From Candidatus Frankia meridionalis (lineage in GTDB: Bacteria; Actinomycetota; Actinomycetes; Frankiales; Frankiaceae): a stretch of 32,500 nt of DNA. Each line of letters starts with the position of its first letter. Positions within the stretch are counted from its first letter, which is position 1. Below the pieces are notes generated by a model that was not told where the DNA came from, did not search any database, and was given only the letters and a program-made list of their open reading frames with translations. The stretch is from NCBI RefSeq assembly GCF_902812655.1, contig NZ_CADDZT010000057.1:1-32500 (forward strand), written 5' to 3'. A program made the translations under genes and the position numbers. This document shows, piece by piece, positions 8,708 through 20,904 of this stretch.

Positions 8708-8730
8708 CACTTCTTTCACATAAGAAAGTG
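8708..8730 (+). terminator. Candidate atp9 3' end hairpin
   Basis: CACTTCTT (8708-8715) pairs with AAGAAAGTG (8722-8730) with one bulged A, around loop TCACAT. It begins 34 nt after the atp9 stop codon. Stem-loops just downstream of plant mitochondrial genes commonly protect the mature mRNA 3' end, and this is the nearest candidate for atp9. The stem is short, so the call is tentative. Confidence 0.4.
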
Positions 8731-9959
8731 GAGGCGGGCTTGGGTACGATCTAACTAAAATGATTCCACATGAAAGAGGACCGGACAATTTCCTTCTTGA
8801 GTAATGGGAAGCGGGCTAGTCCCCGAAAATGCTCGTTCCTTTGTCGTTGGGGCCTAAAATCTTCCTTGCTGAGACTTGACTTGTAGGATTGTAAGATTGC
8901 ACTGGAAAAGACCTTTAGAGAAAGAGATGAACCCGCCGCAGCCAATGACTCCGAGGAATCACAAAGAGTGCATAAAGCTAACCCATCTAACGAGTAAGGA
9001 GCTAACCATATTAGAATCATAATTCTATATAAAGATAAAGCCGACCAAAAGATAGATCGAGAAAAGCTTCTTCAAGGCCTTTTTATGATCTTCTACGGGG
9101 CGTTTACTGTACGTACCTCAAAAGGGTAGAACTACAAGAAGCAAGAGTGAACTCTCTATCCTATCTTAGGAGTAGTAGCTCAAGGAATAGCTTTCCCTAA
9201 AGAAGAAAGACCACCTATCTACTCAAGAGGTAGTGGAGGCCTTCTAGCAATTCCAGAAAATGAGTTTGCTTATTGATCCAAGTAAGGTAAGCATTAAAAT
9301 CTTCTATCGACTGGGTTACTTGCTGACAATCTTACTAAAAAGAAAAGTGTGCACATTGATTTCCGGAACTCCATGTTTCCGTTTTTCCTCTTCTATCTGT
9401 TTTCCGTTTTTTTCTTTTAGGTTGTGTATGGACTGCATCAAAAAATTTCCCTCCTGTTGGAGAGGATTGATTCGGCTTCAACAACAAGATCGACAAAACA
9501 AAAAGAGAAGAATAGGAAAAAACATGACATAAAAGTTTCTAACTTTCTTAACTACGATGAAAGGTCTTCGATATACCATGAATAGGCTCTTAGGTCAAAA
9601 CCCCAATAGCCATGTCAGTCACCCGCATACCAATGTCTTTAAGCCTTCCACTTGATGAGAAACTTAAGGCATGAGCACCCCCTCCTTTTTGCATAGCTTG
9701 CACTCTCTTTATTCGCCAATGAACATCCACCTTTCGTCTGTAACGTTAATTTTTTTCTTTAATGGATCCTAGAACTTGAGTGAAAGCCAATGCGTTTTCC
9801 GAAAGGGGTCTTGAAAAAAAGGCCCACCCGTTGGCAAGAGATATAGAAGTTGCGCATGAAGTAGTCTCTATCTTCCGGTCGGAGACAAGGGATGGATGTC
9901 GCTAGGCTAGGTCAACTCTATCATAGGTTTCATTATCCCTATAACGATCACTAAATAAA
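8731..9959. other. Spacer downstream of atp9
   Basis: No recognised gene. A plus frame at 9260-9532 (90 codons) encodes a basic, Phe/Ser/Cys-rich product of no known family. A minus frame at 8751-9020 is likewise unrecognised. The rest is ordinary spacer. Confidence 0.5.
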
Positions 9960-11060
9960 GATATGTGCTACTACTATCCCGATGCAGCGAAGCTAGGTGG
10001 TGCTATTATGGCGGGGGAAGGGTCTACTTCTGCTCCATCGGAATGCTTTTTGTGGCAGGTCTTTCTATTACCGATATGGACCTCACTAACGGGTCTCGTT
10101 CTGTATCTAGATATAGATCTATCTCACTAAGGTCAGTATATGAATCTGCTGCGTCTTTTATCTCAGGTGTTGGATCACCTACTAACTACTGCGCTGCGAC
10201 AAGGACTGGAACTGCCTCCGCGTTTGGACCTGGAACCACACGAAGGGGGGTATAGGTCTCGATCACGTGGTTGGGGTGCATTGGGGTGGGGTATCGATCT
10301 GGAGCTACTGCATATGCGACTGGGTCGCCCAGGTATAGAAGCTATGTATGGTGTGTATGGATCACTGGCTAAGGCTGGCTTAGACGGCTTAATAGATGGC
10401 TTAATCCGCATAATCTACTGAATCCACTTAAGCTTAGTTCACTAAGTCAACAGCCTATACCCCTGTTCCTTTCCCCGCCCGGGTATGGATCTTTAACCTT
10501 TTAAAACAATTATGGCTTTAAATAAGCTCTGTACGGTGAGTAAGCCAGATAATAATAGGATAATGACAGAGATCTGTAAATGCAAAAGTATACTGCTGGA
10601 TCTTGGTATGGGTCTACTAGTCATAGGAAGATATGCTGTTAGCTCTACCGGAGATAGGTATGGAAGCCACTATGAGTATATATCTAGGTATGCTTCTAGA
10701 TAAGGAACAGAACCTCACGCCATAAACGCAATCCCTATCATGAGCGCGAGCATAATCAAGAGGATCTACAGGGTCTATTGTACAGGGAAAGCCATCACTT
10801 GTCTCTAGCTCTTGATATGGAAGGTATGCTACTACCACTTCTACCGCTTCTGGATCAACAACTGACTCAACCCTATCTACTTGTTCAGTACCAGTCCTTT
10901 CTTTATTGTAAAAAAAAAGGCTATGCCGGTACTTATGCTACCACAGGTGCTTTGCCTCCTCCACTACAGGAGGTACCCCGGATAAGCTACTGAAGCCGCT
11001 ACTCGTGCTTTCATTATGGATTAACTAGCACGAGTGCTAAAGAATCCGCCGCTAGCTCTA
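9960..11060. other. Region of unusual composition, origin unknown
   Basis: Compared with both sides, this patch largely lacks GAAAG-type spacer words. It is rich in short words such as GGTATGG, CTACTA, TCTAGATA and GCTACT, with many small internal similarities. Translations are rich in Ser, Thr, Ala, Gly and Tyr in one frame (e.g. TRTGTASAFGPGTTRRGV near 10197-10255). In another frame they are Leu-rich (93 codons, 10140-10421). No domain is recognised and stops interrupt all frames. It may be an inserted or simple-sequence-derived segment. Confidence 0.4.
11001..11035. repeat. 9-bp inverted repeat
   Basis: ACTCGTGCT (11001-11009) and AGCACGAGT (11027-11035) are exact inverted copies around a 17-nt loop. 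They lie at the right edge of the unusual-composition patch. No function can be assigned. Confidence 0.5.
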
Positions 11061-12179
11061 CTAATGATGCTATAGGTTAAAGATTTAGTACGATATGCCC
11101 CCTATCTAGTCTAGTAAGGTAAGGGCTTTGAAGTTATAAAACGCGTTCCAAACCTGAGCAGAGTCTCCTCTAAGAAAGATGGGATCAAGTAAGGACGCAA
11201 CTACAACTTATTCACAAAAGCCAGGATGATTTCCAGCTCCATTCCCTCCTTCACTTCAGCTTCAGGTCGACAAAGGAAGATTTCATTGCTTGATCATTCA
11301 GATCATGTTACCCAGCAGTTTATCTTGTCGAAGAACCTAGAACCCCTGGATTCTTATTTGTTAGTTGAAGCAGCCATTTCAGAAGCATCCATAGTTTAAG
11401 CAACGGATAATCCCATAGTTTCATAGTTTCAGATCCTTCAGTTGCAACAAAACCAGGTACAGAACCGTGCCTGCACTCATTGACTTGGGTATTAGCTGGA
11501 CGGCTGACCGGGCTAGAATTGATCGAGAGAGGGAAAGTAGCGGCTTATCTATAGTAGGAGAGTTTGGTTGCCGTGTGTAATTCCGAGACAGTTGGGCTAT
11601 CACGAAAGCAAGTTGGAAGAGCTGCAGTTTACTCAGTTGATCGAGAGCAAGACCCAGCCGCAGAAGCACCCGCGGCATGGCGTGGTAGGAAACCTGAGGA
11701 AGAGGCTAAGGCGGCTAAAGCAAGGGCAAAAGCAGCATCGAAGGAAGAAGCAAATCACATTTTTCGATGCCAATGCCGAGCATCACCTCGAACTACGATC
11801 ATCATGTCGTTGATGCAATCGATGCGATTCACCCACCCATCCTGCCGATTCGACCTAAATCATTATGTCTCATATTGCCTGCCCATCCATCCCTATGCCC
11901 ACCCCCCTTTTCCCAGCATGCTACACGTCGCTCGCTCATAGACAGAAATCCCGAGAAACTCAAGCAACGAGATCAACAAGCTCGGATGCAGGTGGTTGAG
12001 GATCAATGGCTTAAGCAGGAACTGTATCTACTGCATTTCATTCTGAATGGTCTACTGCACAAAGAAGAAAAGGTTTTGTTTTGAAGGGCTGGCTCTCGAC
12101 CACGAAATGCAGGCTTTTCAGTGCAGCTTCCTTAGGCCGAGGATGATGCCGCTACCCCTCACTTACTCCAACCAAGAAT
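11061..12179. other. Spacer with unrecognised, lysine- and glutamine-rich frames
   Basis: Plus frames at 11564-11941, 11568-11813 and 11767-12084 overlap one another. Parts are Lys/Arg/Ala/Glu-rich (e.g. KPEEEAKAAKARAKAASKEE) or Gln-rich (KLKQRDQQARMQVVEDQ). This resembles degraded coding sequence in the same direction as the coiled-coil frame that follows. No family was recognised, and frame switching indicates decay if it was ever coding. Confidence 0.35.
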
Positions 12180-12371
12180 CTGAAGGAAAAGCAAGAAAAG
12201 GTTAAAAATCTAGAGAAAAAGCACAATACGCAATTCCTGCTTTAAATAAGCTGTAAGGACCAACAAAAAAGGCTGGAACAGCAACTACGGAAGCCGAAGC
12301 TGGAACTGGACAATCTACAAAGGCCTACCGAGCTGGAAGAACCACGGGCTAAAGTCGATAAAATAGCTTAG
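12180..12371 (+). pseudogene. Degenerate coiled-coil reading frame
   Basis: One frame reads LKEKQEKVKNLEKKHNTQF, then a TAA at 12243-12245, then CKDQQKRLEQQLRKPKLEL and DNLQRPTELEEPRAKVDKIA before TAG at 12369-12371. Leucines and charged residues fall in heptad-like spacing, which is unlikely in random spacer. It is not a standard mitochondrial gene. A nuclear gene or retroelement fragment is the likeliest source (inference). The internal stop means it cannot make the whole product. Confidence 0.4.
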
Positions 12372-13488
12372 GCCTTTGGAGTCTCTTTCCTTACAGCCGG
12401 GGACTCCCAGAAAAATAGAGAGTGAAACCCCCAACAACAGAAAGAAAAATCGCAGGAGACAAGGCTGTAGTCACAGCAGAGGGTGGCAAAGTCGTCTCTC
12501 AAAAAGTAGAAACACGAGCTGCCAAGAGGACGAAGGAAGGATGGAATGTAGTCCCCTCGGATGAGAGACCGACGAAGAAAGCATTGCCACCAAAGATGGC
12601 TGAAGTGAGTGTGAAGCAGACCTCGGCGAATGTTCAAAAGACCCTGAGTTCGACGACTTCGCCCTCGAGAAAAGGCCAGACAGGGCAAGTCTAATTTCAA
12701 GGGAAGTTCGTCGCTCCACTTCTGACTTCGTATGGGGGAAGAACGGTATATTCTATTCTTTCTTTCGGCTCTATCTCCCCTTCTGTGAAACCAACTATGG
12801 AAGTTACTTGACTAATCCCGCAAGAAACAATCTAGGTGATCTGACTTGAATGTGGAAGGTAGACTCTCTTTAATTACAGATGTTATATGGTTCTCGCCTG
12901 AGTCTATGCTGCAACCTGGACGGATGTAATTCACCCCTCTGGCGCAATCCCGGTGCCGGTGCGGCTAGATCGACTGGTTACGGTGGCCTAAGTCAATAGA
13001 GCCTTTGCGACCGTGAATGGGCGGCAACAAATCTTCCGCGCGTTATCTAAAATTCGGGCGGGCGTGGTAACCCGATGGAAGGGCATTTTCTAGGAGTTCG
13101 AGAAGGGGCTCTGACAGTTATCTCGAAGTAATACGAATCCGTCAACTTGAAACATGGGGCACTAGCCGCCAGAAACGGCTTGTCCGTAGATGCTAAGAAC
13201 GCATTTAGAAATCCACTGAAGGCAACTTAGAAGGTTACTCGGGGAGTCCTGGTTGTCACCCTTCTCTATTCAATTCAACCGTAAGGTATAGTTTTGATGA
13301 TTGATCCCGGCAGCTTATTGGCATCCGCAGATGAACAAGATTGGTTGACTTCCGAGTAATCGACCCACCTACAGAAATTGATCCATCAACGGCTTTTTTC
13401 TACAGTAGCAGGAACTCCGTCTCCAACTCTTCGATATGCGCTAGCTAAGCAATCCCTTTACAACATCTGATAATTGATCTCTTGCTAC
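12372..13488. other. Spacer, no recognised gene
   Basis: A plus frame at 12422-12694 (90 codons) is Lys/Thr/Ser-rich (begins MKPPTTERKIAGDKAVVT) and may continue the decayed coding segment upstream. Near 12990-13090 a short plus frame reads AFATVNGRQQIFRALSKIRA, protein-like but unassigned. Nothing else is recognised. Confidence 0.4.
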
Positions 13489-13510
13489 CAGATCCGCCCT
13501 TACGGATCTG
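13489..13510. other. Perfect 8-bp hairpin
   Basis: CAGATCCG (13489-13496) and CGGATCTG (13503-13510) pair perfectly around loop CCCTTA. The stem is GC-containing and compact, like transcript-end structures in plant mitochondria. No gene is recognised on either side. Confidence 0.65.
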
Positions 13511-16260
13511 TTGAAGGGAGGATTGAAAATCAGACAAGGCATATTTCATATATGGTGGTAGGGAGGGGTCCGCGGAAGGAGGGGATGGCCTCTCATCAGC
13601 GGTAGGAAGATCCAAGTTAGGAGTTTGCACAGGGGAGAATCGGTCTTGAAGCTTAGTTGAAGGTTACGGAAAAGAGAAAGGAAGTCTTTGGCTAGGGCCT
13701 TGCACCCGGTGGATAGGAAACGAAGAGCCAACCGGCGGTGTGGGAAAGACCTTATTCATTGATCAGAGGGAGTTGATCAGGATAAATCGCTCTCCATTCA
13801 CTCCGCTGGGTAGTGGAGAGCGCGCTGGGGGAACAGTTAGTTACCGAACACTACCTTCTTTGGAATGAACAAAGACCATACGCCTAGATTAGCGACTTCT
13901 GGTTTAGGGAGATGACCCTTCTCCGCATAGGTAAATTGGCCTAGATCCAGATACACCCATCCATCTCTTTGTCCTGCCACCCCACTCCCCGCCCCAGCTT
14001 CTTTTTTCGCATGCCACACCCGGCACTTTGAAAGCAAGGAAGAAACGAGCTTTTCACTCGCGAAAGAAGTCACCACTCGGGCAAGAGCACGGCAGGCTTC
14101 CTGGTAAGATGAAGGGTCTTCCCCAGAAGAAGAGATTAGTCCTGGACCCCCCGGCCTTCATTCGCGTTGCGAATGGTAGCGACCCTGCCCTTCAAAGAAC
14201 CACCGGTAATATTTTTTCGGATAGATAATTGTGACCGACATTCCCATGGTTTATGAGGCTTCGCCGATTCAGACCAAGCCTACGTCGATTGAGGAGGCGC
14301 CAAGGAATTCTCTCCCTCATATGGCGATGAGAGATTTTGTTTCCGAATCTCTCGTTAAACGAGTCCAGCACGGAACCTCCGTCCCGAGTCCTTCCTCCTG
14401 GAAAACCCCTCAGTATGGTGACTTCCGTTAGTAGAGCACAAGCTCCGAAGTCAGATCCTGAATCCATTCATTTTTATTTAATGTCTCGTACAATCTATGG
14501 TGGTACACTCCTTCCTTATTTTCAACTAAAAGTCAAGTAAGGAAGATAAAGAAGAATCAATCCTAACCATAAGATAACCGGATCTTTCTCAGAGTAACTG
14601 AATGCAAGTCTTTACCTTTGGCTTGAAATATCACTTTACCTACCCTCTCAAGTCTCGCCTCTGTCGCCTTCTACCAAGAAGGAAACTATTCACTACTCAT
14701 ATGGCTCTCGTAGAACAACTACTGAGACGAGTAGACTATCAGGTGAACAAGAACTGGGGGAGACATCCTACTCTTGGGATAAATCCTACACACCTTAGAC
14801 AGGGTAGGAAGAGTAATCTTAAAACTTCAAGCTCTCAAAACAAAAGGTATATATCCTTCTTAGCCTTATACACTGCCAGGATAATTTACTTACCTCCAGA
14901 CTTTGATTCCCCCTTGACCCTTAATAATGGAGGACTTATTTACACAAAAGCTAAACTAAACAAGGAATTCAATTAGAGCAACTGTAATTGGATTGGTTGG
15001 ATCGACATCATCGAAAGCAACCCCAACTATATGGTTGACAATTCTCAAGAGAACAGGATGTGCTCAGCTTATGATTGCAACTTCCACTCCTTCTCAATAC
15101 CCGCTTCTGCGGGGGAAGAAGCACTCGACTGTAAGGAGAGGAGCGAAAAGCCAGATGCGGATGAAATTCTAACTGCTGCGCTTACGCCTTTTGATTAGAC
15201 AACTCCTAGTGCCAAGCTAACTAACTAGGATTCGTTGAACTTTCGCTCGAGCTTGAGTCTGTCTTCACTTGATCGGGTACTCGTCTATCGCGCTTAGAAT
15301 AGAGGATAGGATACATCCCTTTGGCGTCTGGGTTTCGGTGGCAGGAGGAATCCCCATAGTAGCCGCTGCAATAGCCCTGTCTTCTCTGTCCGGCGAATAT
15401 AGATAGCTTCTTCCCTTAGCTAGGTACGGCTCTTTCGAGCAATCAATCTACTTATCGCTTCCAAATAAGTCACTTCCTGCTAAAAGTGGAGCTCCTTTTG
15501 GGGTGGACTACACGAGTCTTATGAAAGAGAGCTGAGGACTATATAATAGCAAAGGCTTTCTGGTCGATAAGTCAACAGATCTTCCCCTAGGGAAGACAGA
15601 ATAAGTTCCGATTCTTTCTACTACCATCACTTCCTGACTCACTTGCTCAAACGATAGTTTCAGTTCCGGAACTAGTGCCTGCTCATGGAATCGTTTTGCC
15701 GCTTGAAAGCTTGTCGTCTCAATCTTTCTTAAGTTAAGAAGCCAGAGCAAGTGCATGTGAAAGTTCGCCTAATACTCAAATTAGGTTCTCTTTCCACTTT
15801 GACTTCGACTATTGCTACTTCCTCGACTCGACCCCGAGATCTCTAATTCTTAACAGACAGAGACTGCCTCCACTTCCCTTAATTAGCTTGTTGAGGAGCG
15901 GGCTTGACTATATGTGGATGCCCCTAGTTGTTGAATTCCTTTAGTAGGAATTACTAGCTCCGACCTTAAGGAATAGGTCCGAAGATGCGACTAGAACTGA
16001 AAGAAGAGGAACGCCACTTGACCGACATTTTAATAGAGGGACAGCCAGCGGTGAGGCCATTGGACCAATAAACAATAGGCGCAAGTAGCTTGAAATCTAA
16101 AAGAGTTAAATCAGGGGCTAATCTACCTTTTCAGCCCGAGTTAAGACAAAGGAATGGTCTCACTCAGGGGGAATGGGCCTTCATTAAACAAAGAAGCTGA
16201 GCGATTGACATCGAATAAGAGTCCATCCACGGCATGAGAGGAGTGATCAAATTAGATTAT
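13511..16260. other. Spacer with unrecognised short ORFs
   Basis: The frames considered are 13837-14076 (minus, 79 codons), 14192-14467 (minus, 91) and 14602-14976 (plus, 124). The last begins MQVFTFGLKYHFTYPLKS and is basic, with no domain or membrane segment that I recognise. A further frame is 15508-15756 (minus, 82). None has support beyond being open. Small hairpins include CCCGC-TTCT-GCGGG at 15100-15113 and CTAGT/ACTAG with AATTCC/GGAATT at 15924-15957. Confidence 0.4.
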
Positions 16261-16320
16261 ATTAGGGGTCCCCGGACCTATCCTTTCTTTTTTATCAAAA
16301 AAGTCTGTGGACCCACTAAT
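16261..16320. other. 60-nt compound hairpin
   Basis: ATTAGGGGTCC (16261-16271) pairs with GGACCC-A-CTAAT (16309-16320), giving 11 bp with one bulged A (16315). Inside it, CTTTTTT (16287-16293) pairs with AAAAAAG (16297-16303) around loop ATC. A 15-nt by 5-nt internal loop separates the stems. The nested symmetry suggests a structured RNA or the remnant of a small inverted-repeat element. No gene flanks it. Confidence 0.6.
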
Positions 16321-19300
16321 GATACTCGGGAGAGAACCGACCTACTGGTCTTGATCCCATTCTATACGCACGCAATTTTTTTAGTAACAAGGTAACAAGA
16401 AGCGGGCTAAAGCCACAAAAGGGGGACAAGATTCATCGATTAGGTGGCAGCAAGGTTTGTGACTCTTTGATCTATCGGTTGACTCTGTCTTTTTAACATC
16501 CTTGATCTTGATTTGTTTCCAGGAGCAGAGATGGAATGAAATAAGCAATCAAGTCCGTCTGGACTCCGATCGAGAAAGCCCTATACTCGACCTACTTCCA
16601 TCTTAAAGCATTGAAAGAAAGGCAGGCAGCTTTGCCGAGTTTCAGAGGTGACGGAGGTAAAAAAAGGAGTTCAATCGCTCTCACATAAATACGGAGTCAA
16701 TTACTTTGAAGGGCCATTATTGAGTCAAGCAACCGAAACCGAGCAAAGAAGTCACATCAGAGCTAATTATAACTAACTCATCCGCTTATATTATACCAAG
16801 CAAGACCCTTTTGCAGTTTACTCGCCAGTGTCATCACTCACTGGACGAGCCTTTCTATTTGTACCAGTTGAGTACGTCTGCCCAAGACCCAGACAAAAAG
16901 CTTTGTACCTTACCACGGAAACTCCGCTATCAATGTCGTCTGGCCCAGTTGCCCCAACTGGACTTAACCATTTGACTTCTGACAATAAGAGGAAGAGAAG
17001 CCCTCTTGAGTAAGGGCTCTTGAGTTAGAGTTCGAACTCACCTTCTTTCTTCTATTTCATAGCCTCTTCCGTATTCTCAATCGGAATAGCCAGGCCTTCA
17101 ATCTTTTTCTTTTATTAGGAACCGAATCCGAAAGAGACGCAGCAGCAAGAGGTCCTGAATCAAATAGAGCAAGCAAGTCCGTATTCTGTTCGGCTTACGG
17201 CTTCATTCCCAGAGTAAGGAGAAAGAAGACAGCGCCGGGGAATAGCTCCGAGAGGGACTTCTCTGAGTAAAGAGATAAGTAAGGGTAAGAGTCATTCCAA
17301 TTGAGTAGGTGAACCAAGAGTCTCTTTCGAGCGAGATCCTTTACCACGCCTAACTAAATGAAAGAAAGTAAGAGAGAGAGTGGCCGCCTATGACCGGCTG
17401 ATATGAAGCCCAAAAATTCTTTACTTGGACTCCGTGCACCTCTTATTATATAACAAAGAAGAAAGCCAATCCAGATATGAGTTTAGAGCATAGGAAGTCG
17501 TGCATTCCGAAACAAGCGACAAACTTAATAAATAGGGGTGAAAAAATAGCTTTTAACACGCGTTTAGCAAGCTTTTAACACAGGATCACAAACACAAAAG
17601 CCATTTGCTTCTCGTTAAGAGAAAAAAGTTCCTAATGACAACTGATATGTTGAAGCAGGGTGGTGGGCGGGACAGGAAGGAGCCTCTGAACAACCTGATG
17701 AACCGCGTTAAATGTGCTTTTCTGGCGTCTTTGAGTTTATGTTATGAGCTGATCCTAGTTCATAGTAAGTAGAAGGTGTTACGGGTCGGCCTCGGGAATT
17801 CGAGGAGCTACTGACTTTCTTTCTCGTTAAGATTGGACTGCTCTTGGGGGAACAGCTTAGACAGCTCCATCTTCAACTCCTAGCATGAAAGTTAAAGTCT
17901 CAATCCCAGTTCCATATTAAGAAAGTAGACGGACAGAACTCCCCGACCTTGTTAGGACCCCTTCGGATTGGACAGCTCCTCTTCTAGTCGAGTAAGGTGC
18001 GTACCTTCCCTCTGAAGCTCTTATGGGGGGACATCCTTTCTAATACGCCTTTCCCGGACAAGGATTAGCTTCTGATTTTCTTGCCCTTGCCTCTTCTTCT
18101 TCTTGGTCTCGCTTCTTCTCTTTCTTCTCCAAGCCAACCATCTGATCAAGCCGGAGTTGAACCAGCCTTTGGAGTTGGGGTTGAACCTGCTTAGCCAGCC
18201 GAAGAGCTATAAGAAGCTTTGGACGGAGTGGGACCTGCTTCTTAGGGCAGCGAGTGCTTACGCCTCAGAGGCCAAAGGACACAGACCGACAAGCTAGATC
18301 ATCAGGGGAGGTAAGAACCACTTTATACTCTTGTTACCGGGGAAAGCTCCAACTTTAGGCTTTAGGCGGAGACAAGAGTTCAGATCCTATGGTATGGTAT
18401 TCCAGCCACTAAGGTCTCGCTCTGACTTGCTCACGAAGAAGAATTCTCGATCGAGAGCTAGTACGAGGGTAGAGGGACAAACTATCGGGCTTATGCTGGC
18501 AGGCTATCTGACTTAGATAAGGAAGAGAAACGTAGGCAAAAGTGAAGGGTTGGGCCTGATGTTACAACTAAATCTCACACCTTCCTTCTTGAAACAAGTT
18601 CCGATAGAGCTTTCCCAGGACTGAAAGCTGCCTAAACTGGATCAAAGATAGCCACGTGCCCAGAAGTAGCTGCAAGAACAGGAACGCCAGCGCCTATGGT
18701 TGAGTGAACAGGGCTTGTTCTCGAAGAAAGAAATTGTAAGGCATTTACCTACCTTAGATAGATGCCAGGATAAGGATTCGCAGGGGATATTGAATGAAAA
18801 GAGGAAGCAGGACAGACAAGTAAGGCACGAAGAGGCTCCAATAAGGTTTAGGCTTGAGGTTTACGGTAGCCTTAATCTAAGAGCAGTAGGAGGTTGAATC
18901 AGAAGAGGACAAGGTTTACGTAGCCTATCCTATATAAGTATCCCAAGTTGTCGGAATAGACAAAAGGAGCTGCAGGCCAACTCGTAATAGAATCCGATGC
19001 TTTGAGAGAAGGGTGTGAGGGAGAAGACGATCTTAGAATCGAGCATCCGAAGAAGCCAAGCTCATGCCATCAAAGGGAGGACTCTTGTTAAACCTTCCTT
19101 ACTTATCGATATTCTTTACCTAACCTAAGGACTCTTTTGAGGAAAAATCGGTTGGGAAAGAAAGGCTTGCTTCAGGCATTGGATAAAGGGATGTCCGCGC
19201 CCGGATAAGCCCTTTACTCTTTTATGCCGTCGCTGGTCTTTATTTCTGGAGGCAAGGGCAAGCAATTCATGCCTTAAAAGCATGCATAGTAAATTAGATG

Positions 19301-20611
19301 GCATCTAATAAGCTGTGAGGGAAGGTATGAATAAAGTAAAGCACTTTTAGCTGTGACCAATAAAGGTAGGAGGAGATTGAACGCTTTCTCGATCAGCCAA
19401 GCCAAGAAGTGAAATGAAAATGCCACATTGCTTAACACACTGACTTCGATTGTCTTTAGCTCAGGGGAAGTTGAATATAGCTCTACGGAGGTCTTTTCAC
19501 TACTCACTACTCTGCTGCTATTGAATGCAGGCCAAGCCAATGGGATAGGAAGATTCTTTCGGGCTATAGTCGGATTGATGGACAATTTCCTGTTTAAAGG
19601 AAGAATTTTACAAAAGAAGAGGAATCGAAAGAAGGGCTTAGTGCTCCGATTGGGCCTTAGGACTGCTAAGTAAATGAAATGCCTTACTAAGACAGTTCAA
19701 ACAGTGTAACGGCTTCTGCGTCGTGATGAACTGCTTTATATAGCAATATACACTCCCCCCACTTGCACACGTGGGAGGTACCCCTTTTAGGAAAGGCCCT
19801 TTGATGGCAGGCATTCTGCGTCCGTCAGCAGTGAGAAGCTGGTATGCAAAATTGTAAAAGACCCATCTTAAAGGCCAGTAGCACCCACCTCCAAACCGCC
19901 CTGGTATGTGTTGGGGTAACCAAGGTCTTTCAGATTTGGCCCTTTAGGGTCATTAGGCTTGCGACTAACAGGGTCTTTAGGCTTAGCAGCTTCCAGCTTA
20001 GCAGGAGCAGGGTCAGGGAATCCTGGGATTAGTTGCCTTAAGCCTTTTTCTCTCACCTTACTTATTTATCTACTGGGATGAATAACCTCTAGCACCTGGG
20101 TTAGCTGCCTCCAGAACCTGGGACTTAAAAAGAAAACTATACCCTCCACCCGCTTGGCCTTGATGAAGATATCTTCACCGAGGATAGCAGAATGCCAAAC
20201 AATGGCATTTACCCCTCGCCCCCCAAGTCAAAGTTTGGCTCAAAATCTATTGCTTGTGCTACCCTTCGTTTGATACACCCTCATAACGGCTTCCTCTCTC
20301 AGAAATTGTATATTTGAAGTCCTTAAATATCTTTCTTGAAAAGGCCCTTTATGCTTTATGCACTCTGGAATTTCGTTGGCAATCATTACTATGGTATGGG
20401 GACGTTTCTGTTCTTAGTCATTATTCTGGAGTACTTCGAGTCGAGTCTACACTCTTGCCCATCCAAGATTTTGAGTAATGGCATAGGGCGTTCCCACTTC
20501 AATTGATGGTGCGCTGTCTGGCTCGTGGAATTAATCAAATAGCCATAGGTCATAATAGTTGTGCGCTCCCGTGAAGTCCTTTTTTCTCGACAGTCAATCG
20601 CCCTCGATCAA
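16321..20611. other. Long spacer without recognised genes
   Basis: Short frames at 16828-17013, 18103-18297, 18331-18516, 18700-18897, 19428-19673 (all plus) and 19868-20056 (minus, proline-rich, including PGFPDPAPAKLEAAKPKDP) show no known family. No tRNA, rRNA or intron core was recognised. This is typical fast-changing plant mitochondrial spacer. Confidence 0.5.
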
Positions 20612-20636
20612 ACTAGAAATTTCATAAGAGAAGAAA
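20612..20636 (+). promoter_or_regulatory. Eudicot mitochondrial nonanucleotide promoter match
   Basis: CATAAGAGA at 20623-20631, preceded by A/T-rich AGAAATTT and followed by AGAAAG, matches the eudicot consensus CRTAAGAGA with its core CRTA and upstream A/T-rich box. Transcription would run rightward from about 20630. No known gene lies immediately downstream. The first sizeable plus frame is 20973-21200 (75 codons, unrecognised). The product could be a non-coding RNA, or this could be a relocated copy of another gene's promoter. Confidence 0.6.
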
Positions 20637-20713
20637 GAATTGACAAGAGCCTCTTCAGTTAGTCAGAAAGCTAGATCAAGAAAGCTGCGCCCAATAGAGC
20701 AACGCCTTGAGTA

Positions 20714-20738
20714 GACCGATAAGGTCTCGCGAAGCCGG
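20714..20738. repeat. Diverged repeat block element 1, copy A
   Basis: AAGGTCTCGCGAAGCCGG at 20721-20738 recurs exactly at 30015-30032. Including the preceding bases, 23 of 25 positions agree. It lies about 90 nt after the promoter-like site. Confidence 0.8.
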
Positions 20739-20904
20739 TCACCGTACGCCTACGATCCTATCTGACTATTGAGGAGAGCTCTTTGATCTTCTTTCTTTTG
20801 TTCAATTGTGCGTGCTTTGCTTAACACATGCAATCGAAAGAATGTTCGATCATCAAACTAAGACTCACTGAAAGCTGCCGTTCACGTCAGGGTCCGAAGG
20901 AGAT

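Noticed and set aside
15100-15113. CCCGC-TTCT-GCGGG mini hairpin as a terminator
   Set aside because: Only 5 bp and no gene upstream; kept as a note, not a feature.
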